Notes under the pieces: generated by a model | The model's database searches: none | The model's input: only the letters and a program-made list of their open reading frames with translations | What the model was told of the DNA's origin: nothing | NCBI RefSeq assembly: GCF_003967515.1 | Contig: NZ_BIFQ01000001.1 | Location: 2,356,001-2,420,000 of the forward strand | From: Dictyobacter aurantiacus | GTDB taxonomy: Bacteria > Chloroflexota > Ktedonobacteria > Ktedonobacterales > Ktedonobacteraceae | DNA length: 64,000 bases | Direction of reading: 5' to 3' | Shown: piece after piece, positions 35,540-41,575 of the stretch | How the letters are laid out: each line of letters begins with the position of its first letter | How positions within the stretch are numbered: the first letter of the stretch is position 1 | Position numbers and translations under genes: made by a program

Positions 35540-36433
35540 TCAAAAGAACTCATCATACTCATGCGCCCAGGTTCGAGCGTTCTGCAGAAATAGAGTTGTG
35601 CCAGGAGATACAGCCCTGGCGGATTTGACGGCGAGTCCAATCTGTAGTGGCAGGGGCGGATCGAGTGGCAGGGGGATAATTCCTTCCAACTTTTTAGGCA
35701 GCATCTGTCGCGGGAGCAGTGTAATTCCCAGTCCTTCACGTACCATGGCCAGGATGGTCGCGCTATCACTGGCACGATAGCGAATACGTGGTCGGTTTTT
35801 ACTGGTGCCAAAGCCAACGCGCTGGAGTAGATGCACAGCACACTGGCTCTTCTCAAGAATAAAGCCCTCTTCGCGTAGCTCTTTAAAGGTTACAGCGGTC
35901 CGCCCGCATAGACGATGATCCGTTGGCACCAGTATGCATAGTTCGTCCGTGGTAATCAGGCTACACTCGACGTTAGGAGCTGGCAGCACCACAAAACCGA
36001 TATCGACAACGCTATCCTCGATCCATGCTCCAACTTCCTGCATGGCCCCCTCGAACAATACTACTTCCATGTCAGGATAGCTTCGTTGAAAACTGGTCAA
36101 CAGACTGGCAAGCAGATCGGGGGAGATGATGGAGTTGATACTTCCCAGCCGTACCTTGCCCGAAGCTTTGCCCTGGGCCACCCTGGCTTCCTGCTCGATG
36201 GACTCCGCCTCTGCCAGCAAAGCCCGCACGTGTGGGATGATTTTTTGTCCCACCACAGTCAATGAGACCACGCCTTTGCGATTGCGCTCAAGCAGCGTCA
36301 CCCCAAGCTCGCTCTCCAGTGAGGCCAGGGCATGACTGACGGCGGATTGCGTCAGATTGATGTCGTAGGCAGCCTCGGTAAAGCTTCCAGTATCCGCCAG
36401 CGCTACAAGGCTTTGCAGTTGCGAGAAGTTCAT
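35540..36433 (-). CDS. LysR-family transcriptional regulator
   Basis: 297 residues, the usual size. It begins MNFSQLQSLVALADTGSFTE with the helix-turn-helix continuing AAYDINLTQSAVSHALASLE, then a substrate-binding domain (KVRLGSINSIISPDLLASLL; ILVPTDHRL). ATG 36433 gives the standard start; an ATG five codons upstream (36448) is also in frame. It is divergent from the MFS transporter gene with 141 bp between, the normal layout for a LysR regulator and its target. Confidence 0.94.
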   Translation of the reverse strand: MNFSQLQSLVALADTGSFTEAAYDINLTQSAVSHALASLESELGVTLLERNRKGVVSLTVVGQKIIPHVRALLAEAESIEQEARVAQGKASGKVRLGSINSIISPDLLASLLTSFQRSYPDMEVVLFEGAMQEVGAWIEDSVVDIGFVVLPAPNVECSLITTDELCILVPTDHRLCGRTAVTFKELREEGFILEKSQCAVHLLQRVGFGTSKNRPRIRYRASDSATILAMVREGLGITLLPRQMLPKKLEGIIPLPLDPPLPLQIGLAVKSARAVSPGTTLFLQNARTWAHEYDEFF

Positions 36434-36574
36434 ATGAATTTCTTTCATCAGTATATGACATATATGATTTGCACTCATTATAACAGCTCGACTATACTGC
36501 TGACAAGGGAGCATGCGAGGACAGAGAACTCTCACAACGTCTCAATAAAAGATAGTGAAGGATCAATCAATATC

Positions 36575-37867
36575 ATGGCGACACACAATGTATCTACAGA
36601 TCAATCTATCAGTCGGAGAAATACGGCAGACACATTTAATAAATTCGAGGAACAGGTTAAAGCAGATAACCAGCAGTCGGGGAACAGGATTCGGCCGCTC
36701 GATGTGCTGATCCTGGGTGGTCTGGGCGCGCTGGGTCCGCTGGCGAACGATATGTATGTGCCATCGCTGCCAGCCTTGAGCCATGACCTGCTGGCCACAA
36801 CCTCACAGGCTCAGATGACGCTGAGCGCCTTCATCCTGGGTCTGGCCCTGGGTCAGATTGTGGCGGGGCCGATCAGCGATGCCAGGGGTAGACGCTGGCC
36901 TCTGATGATAGGGCTGGCCATCTATGTTATTGCCTCGCTGCTCTGCATGGTCACGCCCTTAATTACCATCCTCATCCTGCTGCGCTTCTTGCAGGGATTG
37001 GCGGGAGCAGCCGGCATCGCCATCGCGCTCGCTATTGTCAGCGATAGCTATACTGGCGTCACCCAGGCACGCTTCTTCTCGCTGTTGATGCAGATCAACG
37101 GCATCGCGCCCATGGTCGCTCCCATTATCGGCGGACAGATCCTCGGGTTTACCTCGTGGCATGGCGTCTTTGGAATCCTGGCGCTGTTTGGCATGTTTAT
37201 GCTGCTGGCGGTATTCTTTGGTCTGAGGGAGACGCTGCCCATCAGCCAGCGTCAGAGCGGCGGAATCACCTCCACGCTAACTGCATTTCGTGGTCTATTG
37301 GCCGATCGCCGCTTCCTCGGCTACGCGCTCTCCTGTGGCTTCGCCTTCACCGCCTGCATCATCTACATCTCGGTCTCACCCTTTATCCTCCAGAACCTGT
37401 ATGGCGTCTCACCACAACTGCTGGGCATCATCTTTGGCATCAACGCGCTCGGCATCGTCATTGTGGCACAGATTAACTCCAGGTTGATTGGTCGCTTCTC
37501 ATCACAGATCCTGCTGACCTGGGGCTACGCCATCATCGCCACCGGTGGCATCGCCACCTTCGTGGTCACCGCCAGTGGTCTGGGGCTCATCGGTCTAATC
37601 CCGGCATTCCTTCTGCTAGCCTCTAGCCTGGGACTGATCATGCCGAACGCTACCACGCTGGCGCTCGCCAACACACGAGCCGCCGGAAGCGCCTCGGCCC
37701 TGCTGGGTGTGCTGCAGTTCGCCATCGGCGCACTGGTCGCCCCCATTGTGGGACTCGGCGGCGCCGCCAGCGCGCTTCCGATGGGAGCGTCCATTGCCGC
37801 CTTCGCCATTGCTACCCTCGTCACCTTTCTCATTCTCTGCCGACCAATACAGTCAACAACACACTAA
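36575..37867 (+). CDS. Bcr/CflA-type multidrug MFS transporter
   Basis: 430 residues and 12 predicted membrane helices. The early motif DMYVPSLPAL and the loop GPISDARGRRWPLMIG (motif A) are characteristic of Bcr/CflA proton-driven drug exporters. A hydrophilic N-terminal tail of about 45 residues is longer than usual. ATG 36575 has GAAGGA about 12 nt upstream; upstream in-frame ATGs would run into the LysR promoter region. It is likely controlled by the divergent LysR regulator in response to an exported compound. Confidence 0.92.
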   Translation: MATHNVSTDQSISRRNTADTFNKFEEQVKADNQQSGNRIRPLDVLILGGLGALGPLANDMYVPSLPALSHDLLATTSQAQMTLSAFILGLALGQIVAGPISDARGRRWPLMIGLAIYVIASLLCMVTPLITILILLRFLQGLAGAAGIAIALAIVSDSYTGVTQARFFSLLMQINGIAPMVAPIIGGQILGFTSWHGVFGILALFGMFMLLAVFFGLRETLPISQRQSGGITSTLTAFRGLLADRRFLGYALSCGFAFTACIIYISVSPFILQNLYGVSPQLLGIIFGINALGIVIVAQINSRLIGRFSSQILLTWGYAIIATGGIATFVVTASGLGLIGLIPAFLLLASSLGLIMPNATTLALANTRAAGSASALLGVLQFAIGALVAPIVGLGGAASALPMGASIAAFAIATLVTFLILCRPIQSTTH

Positions 37868-38018
37868 ATCGGATTTAAGAAACGCCCTCGCTATTGGTGA
37901 ATAGTGAGGACATTTCTTCCTGATTAAGGATTCTGGTTGCATTGTCCCTCGTGATCATGGATGTTACAATGATTCTGGTTCAAATATAAAAAATAGAATG
38001 ATTGGGGTAAGATAGGAC

Positions 38019-38438
38019 ATGCAACTTGATCAACGCCTGGTGGACGCGGCCATAGAATTAATGAATAGCCGCTTTCCGCGCGATGAATGGGCAGGCGCGG
38101 CAGCTATGTATACCGAGAACGGCGAGATCCTGACCAGCGTCTCTCCCGATGTTCCCAACGGGGCGGCGGCACTCTGCCAGGAGACGGGCGCTATCTGCGA
38201 GGCATACAAACGGAACCAGAAGGTGACAGCCTCAGTCTGCGTCAGCAGGGAAGCTAATTCAGACGTTGTTCTGATTCTGGCGCCGTGTGGCATCTGCCAG
38301 GAGCGGCTCTTTATGTGGGGCCCTGACGTTGAGGTGGCCGTTGCCCATCCACAGGATGCAACCCGGTGGGTAGCTAAAAAGCTAAGCGAGGTCCAGCCCT
38401 ACTACTGGTATAAAGTCTTTGCGGGCGAACATAAATAG
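38019..38438 (+). CDS. Cytidine/blasticidin-S deaminase-like protein
   Basis: 139 residues. The zinc-dependent deaminase core is visible: a Cys-x-Glu site in ALCQETGAICEA (the usual CAE/HAE), where Glu shuttles the proton, and the second ligand pair in LILAPCGICQERL. The size and the Cys ligand match the small tetrameric cytidine deaminases and blasticidin-S deaminase. Whether it salvages pyrimidines or inactivates a nucleoside drug cannot be decided. It stands next to a drug exporter and ahead of a RidA gene. Confidence 0.82.
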   Translation: MQLDQRLVDAAIELMNSRFPRDEWAGAAAMYTENGEILTSVSPDVPNGAAALCQETGAICEAYKRNQKVTASVCVSREANSDVVLILAPCGICQERLFMWGPDVEVAVAHPQDATRWVAKKLSEVQPYYWYKVFAGEHK

Positions 38439-38518
38439 ATGGTATGCAGCCCGCTACACTACCTTTACAGATTTGAAGATTGACCCATGCGAGATCAAGA
38501 ACATGAAAGGGAAAACCG

Positions 38519-38929
38519 GTGAGCGATCAATCAGCACAGACGCGCTTTATTAATCCTTCGACACTGCCAGGGACCGCTGGATATAGCCACGTGGTTGAGG
38601 TCACTGGAGGACGCACAATTCATATTTCCGGGCAGGTGGCAATCAACGCAGCGGGAGAAATCGTGGGCCGCGATGATTTCCGCGCCCAGACGCAACAGGT
38701 CTTCGAGAATATCAAGGCCGCTCTGGCCTCCGTTGGAGCCGACTTCACCCATGTCATCAAACTCAATATGTACGTTGTTGATATGACACAGGTACCCATT
38801 CTGCGCGAGGTACGCGACCGCTATGTGAACACGCAGAATCCCCCGGCCAGCACGCTGGTCGAGATACGCAGACTGGTCCGGGAAGAATTTCTGGTTGAAA
38901 TCGAAGCGACCGCACATCTTCCAGCGTAA
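38519..38929 (+). CDS. RidA-family (YjgF/UK114) protein
   Basis: 136 residues. It has family features HISGQVAINAAGEIVGRDDF, the internal QTQQVFENIKAALASVGADF, KLNMYVVDM and the closing PPASTLVEIRRLVREEFLVE, in which the Arg that binds the carboxylate lies. RidA proteins hydrolyse reactive enamine/imine intermediates made by PLP enzymes such as threonine deaminase, which is also in this window (52463). The start is GTG 38519 behind AAAGGGAAA. Confidence 0.93.
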   Translation: MSDQSAQTRFINPSTLPGTAGYSHVVEVTGGRTIHISGQVAINAAGEIVGRDDFRAQTQQVFENIKAALASVGADFTHVIKLNMYVVDMTQVPILREVRDRYVNTQNPPASTLVEIRRLVREEFLVEIEATAHLPA

Positions 38930-38987
38930 GAACACGGGAGGAACTGGATTGCAGCGCCTGGCGCGTTTAGCCCGACCGATATCTGCT

Positions 38988-39114
38988 TCAGGAGCGAGCC
39001 TTGCGCAGGCGGATCAGGCTGAATACAGCGATAGCTACCAGGGCTACAATCCAGGCCGGCAAGTTAAAGATGGTCTCGCCAGTTTTGTCGTCTTTAAAAG
39101 GATTATTTTCTCAT
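38988..39114 (-). pseudogene. Small membrane protein ORF broken by a one-base shift
   Basis: On the minus strand, codons up to 38988 read NPFKDDKTGETIFNLPAWIV followed by ALVAIAVFSLIRLRKARS, a polar head, one membrane helix and a basic tail. The frame has no start, because an ATG at 39114 runs into a stop after three codons. Removing one A from the A4 run at 39106-39109 would join them into about 41 residues. It could be a real decay, a sequencing error or a chance frame. Confidence 0.4.
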
Positions 39115-39151
39115 GTACGCTACTTCAAATGCTGGAAGCAGTCAGGATAGC

Positions 39152-39325
39152 TTACTCTTGTTTGCGCGGACGGGTCATAAAATAGGCAAGTACTACACCG
39201 GCGCCAATACCACCCACGGTCATATAGCTGGAGGTGGAACCACCCGTCAGGGCAATGACGATCGCCGCTAGTATTAAGACAGCGCCGGCCAGCAGGACAT
39301 AGGTTTGTAGGGCAATGTTTCGCAT
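39152..39325 (-). CDS. Small membrane protein, 57 residues
   Basis: It begins MRNIALQTYVLLAGAVLILA and continues AIVIALTGGSTSSYMTVGGI, ending FMTRPRKQE. Two hydrophobic helices are separated by a Gly/Ser turn, with a basic C-terminus inside the cell. GGGAGAAT lies about 10 nt before the ATG. It does not match a family I know. A terminator at 39429-39458 separates it from the sigma-factor genes. Confidence 0.65.
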   Translation of the reverse strand: MRNIALQTYVLLAGAVLILAAIVIALTGGSTSSYMTVGGIGAGVVLAYFMTRPRKQE

Positions 39326-39428
39326 CAATCAATATTCTCCCGAAAAAAATCTCACCCTAGTCTACACCGTCCCATTCCTCTAAGCAAGCGAACGAGGCAG
39401 GAAGGCATGGAGATAACTATTCGAGCAC

Positions 39429-39458
39429 AAAAAAAGACGGGCCCGGTGGGCCCGCTCT
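39429..39458 (-). terminator. Intrinsic terminator of the sigma-factor unit
   Basis: On the minus strand GCGGGCCC-ACC-GGGCCCGT is followed by CTTTTTTT, 30 bp after the stop of the small acidic gene. The other strand also has a T-rich tail, so it may work in both directions. Confidence 0.85.
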
Positions 39459-39488
39459 TCTTTATATTGTCAGGGTAGAGAAAGTGAT

Positions 39489-39695
39489 TTATTGGGCAAT
39501 CGCCAGTATCTCTAAATCAGACCATGGCGACACAGGTTTTTTGGCATAGGTAAGAGGAAGCTGGGAAACTGCCTGCATAACACGATCCACCATATCGACT
39601 GGCGGCTCGAACTGCTCGAGTTGCTCAAACAGCTCATCAATATCCGCGTCGTTATCAAAATCGTTTTCCAACAGATTCAGTAATATGTTATTCAT
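39489..39695 (-). CDS. Small acidic protein paired with ECF sigma factor
   Basis: 68 residues. The N-terminal two thirds is strongly acidic (NLLENDFDNDADIDELFEQL), then EPPVDMVDRVMQAVSQL. No membrane segment or zinc motif of classical anti-sigma factors is seen. A strong GAGGGAG precedes ATG 39695. It follows the sigma-factor gene by 118 bp in the same direction and ends at a terminator, so it probably modulates that sigma factor; this is inferred from position only. Confidence 0.65.
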   Translation of the reverse strand: MNNILLNLLENDFDNDADIDELFEQLEQFEPPVDMVDRVMQAVSQLPLTYAKKPVSPWSDLEILAIAQ

Positions 39696-39813
39696 AAGAA
39701 CTCCCTCTACGTTATTCGTATGCGTCATCTGTTTTTAACACGAATAACATTAGAAAGAAGTTTCAGTTTTTCCAAGGTTTCTTATCAAAAATCCAGCTTT
39801 CACTTAAGAAAGA

Positions 39814-40458
39814 TTAGAATACAGCCCCTTCAGCCTGCTCTGATTTCCAATGTTTTGCCATGGAAGCCCGCAGTAATGGGCGTGCGCGCTGGAAATATGT
39901 TTTCGCGGTCGCCTCGGGCATGCTCAGGGTTTTGCCAATTTCTGAGAAGCTTAACTGGCTGGCGTAACGCAGTAATACGACAGAACGAAATTTAGGAGGC
40001 AGGGCATCGATCGCATTACGCAGAGCCTGCTGCAGATCACTCCGCTCAGCCATCTCATCTGGCAGCGGCTGATTATCTGGCATGATATCCAAAGGAGAAA
40101 GATCATCGTCGTCATGACTGGCCTCAAGCTCTGAGAAATGGATCGAGCGTTTGCGGCGCAGTTCATCAAGACAACGGTTACGCGCCACCTGGAAGAGCCA
40201 GGCTTTTAGTGGCTCACCCGTTCGTAGGGTCGGCATAGAGATGTAAAGCTGTAAAAAGACCTGTTGCGAAACGTCACATGCGAGATCATAATCACCTAGC
40301 AGATGACAAATAAAATTGAAGAGTGGCGTATTATAGCGCTGCACTAATACTTCAAATGATTGCTGATCACCTGCAATTGTGCGTGTAACCAACATTCCAT
40401 CTGTAATTTCATTGGCGCTCTGAGTTTTTTGAGTTCTGGTACGTTCTTTAACTTGCAT
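39814..40458 (-). CDS. ECF-type RNA polymerase sigma factor
   Basis: 214 residues. Region 2 reads FNFICHLLGDYDLACDVSQQ followed by VFLQLY, then AWLFQVARNRCLDELRRKR. Region 4 reads LPPKFRSVVLLRYASQLSFS and then EIGKTLSMPEATAKTYFQRA. The linker is long and acidic (HDDDDLSPLDIMPDNQPLPD). ATG 40458 has GTGAGG about 9 nt upstream. It would redirect RNA polymerase under an unknown stress. No typical membrane anti-sigma gene follows. Confidence 0.92.
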   Translation of the reverse strand: MQVKERTRTQKTQSANEITDGMLVTRTIAGDQQSFEVLVQRYNTPLFNFICHLLGDYDLACDVSQQVFLQLYISMPTLRTGEPLKAWLFQVARNRCLDELRRKRSIHFSELEASHDDDDLSPLDIMPDNQPLPDEMAERSDLQQALRNAIDALPPKFRSVVLLRYASQLSFSEIGKTLSMPEATAKTYFQRARPLLRASMAKHWKSEQAEGAVF

Positions 40459-40830
40459 TATTAACAACCTCACTTTCTTTTGACGTCTATAGCATAGATT
40501 TTTCAGGTTGAAATTGCAAGTGTTTTTCGGGCTGATAAGCTCTTCTTTAATGCACTCTAAGCGTAATTTTAAGAAATTAAAACAAGCTTGGTAAAGGCTT
40601 AAGGGGGTCTGAGATTCTATTTTTAATCTCACTCTAATCTACTTCTTATCTTATTCTAAGCTTGAGGTCTGGTCGAGGTCAAAAGGTGAGGTTTGCTTAG
40701 AGGAATTGTGGGTCTTTCTTAGATTACGGATCACTGCTGTCAGTGTGATACAAATAGACACATCTTTAAGATGAAAGAAAGCTGGCTTTTGTGCCTTCGG
40801 CAATGACGCTACGCGCCTTACGGCGCTCAG
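40459..40830. other. Intergenic region upstream of the sigma factor
   Basis: No gene. It is AT-rich near the sigma factor and turns GC-rich near 40800, where a small hairpin GCGCC-TTAC-GGCGC lies ahead of the 68-bp palindrome. Confidence 0.4.
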
Positions 40831-40898
40831 AATGGTAATAATACGTCTGGTGGCACCTGCGCGCACGCGCAGGTGCCACCAGACGTATTATTACCATT
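40831..40898. repeat. 68-bp nearly perfect palindrome
   Basis: Arms of 33 bp (40831-40863 and 40866-40898) are exact reverse complements around CA. Directly after it, two degenerate copies of part of its right arm recur with a 70-bp period (ACCATGCGCGTGCGC at 40924 and 40994, each leading into ACGAAACCTTTT.TTAC). Confidence 0.9.
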
Positions 40899-41044
40899 GG
40901 ATGGACAAGAAGTTGGGTGGACAACCATGCGCGTGCGCACAGGTGCAACGAAACCTTTTGTTACTATGGGATGCGCAAGCAAAAACATGGATAACCATGC
41001 GCGTGCGCGCAGGTGCGACGAAACCTTTTATTACCTATTATTAA

Positions 41045-41120
41045 GAATGTGGATAACTATGTGGACAAGTGTTCTAGAATGTGGATAACTATGTGGACAA
41101 GTGTTCTAGAATGTGGATAA
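41045..41120 (+). repeat. Cluster of five DnaA-box 9-mers in tandem 32-bp units
   Basis: TGTGGATAA, the exact complement of the DnaA box TTATCCACA, occurs at 41048, 41080 and 41112. TGTGGACAA (complement of the TTGTCCACA box) occurs at 41060 and 41092. All are in one orientation with alternating 12- and 20-bp spacing. The last box runs into the left arm of the next palindrome. Weaker relatives (GGTGGACAA at 40916; CATGGATAA near 40987) lie upstream. Confidence 0.85.
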
Positions 41121-41197
41121 GCTGGGAGATAGGAAGCGCTGAGGGCGGGGACGCCAGCTGGCGTCCCCGCCCTCAGCGCTTCCTATCTCCCAGCTTA
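41118..41197. repeat. 80-bp perfect palindrome
   Basis: Positions 41118-41157 are the exact reverse complement of 41158-41197, with AGCT at the centre. It sits 4 bp after the stop codon of the minus-strand hydrophilic protein gene and touches the DnaA-box cluster on its other side. Confidence 0.93.
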
Positions 41198-41201
41198 TGG
41201 T

Positions 41202-41453
41202 TTAATCCTGGGGGACTTCATAGTTGGTGAATTGCTCCTGGGCGCCGGTTTTAGCGCCGGATGTCTTGGGAAGGTTGTCTTTACGGGCCCGGTCATCAGG
41301 CTTGATCTGCTGGCCCTGCGGTCCATGAGGATCAGGCTTGCCTTCGCTGTCGTATTGGCCCTGACCATACTGCCCTTCATTCCCCTGAGCTCCATATATC
41401 TCTGCTTCGTCTGGCTGTTTGTCCTTATCTTTCTGCCCATGCTGCTCAGACAT
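41202..41453 (-). CDS. Small hydrophilic, probably disordered protein
   Basis: 83 residues, nearly free of hydrophobic side chains and rich in Gln, Gly, Asp and Lys (KDKDKQPDEAEIYGAQGNEG; QYGQGQYDSEGKPDPHGPQG). A strong AAAGGAGG lies upstream of ATG 41453, which supports expression. Composition resembles hydrophilin-like stress proteins. No known family is recognised. The opposite strand has a hydrophobic open frame here, but without a ribosome site. Confidence 0.7.
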   Translation of the reverse strand: MSEQHGQKDKDKQPDEAEIYGAQGNEGQYGQGQYDSEGKPDPHGPQGQQIKPDDRARKDNLPKTSGAKTGAQEQFTNYEVPQD

Positions 41454-41575
41454 AGCTGATGACCTCCTTTTTTACTGCGAGTAAATACATATACATTGGA
41501 AGAATCACAACCCCTACTACTGTAGGGCACGCAGAAACAGCATAAAAAGATACAAAACGGTGATGGCAATTGGTG

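Noticed and set aside
39120-39332. Cys-rich 70-residue frame on the minus strand
   Set aside because: It is a different frame of the better supported 57-residue membrane protein at 39152-39325.
41045-41120. Calling this region oriC
   Set aside because: DnaA boxes alone are not enough: dnaA, dnaN and a skew switch cannot be seen in the window, so only a DnaA-box cluster is claimed.
41232-41459. Hydrophobic plus-strand frame opposite the hydrophilic protein gene
   Set aside because: Antisense complement of a disordered protein. Only the minus strand has an AAAGGAGG site.
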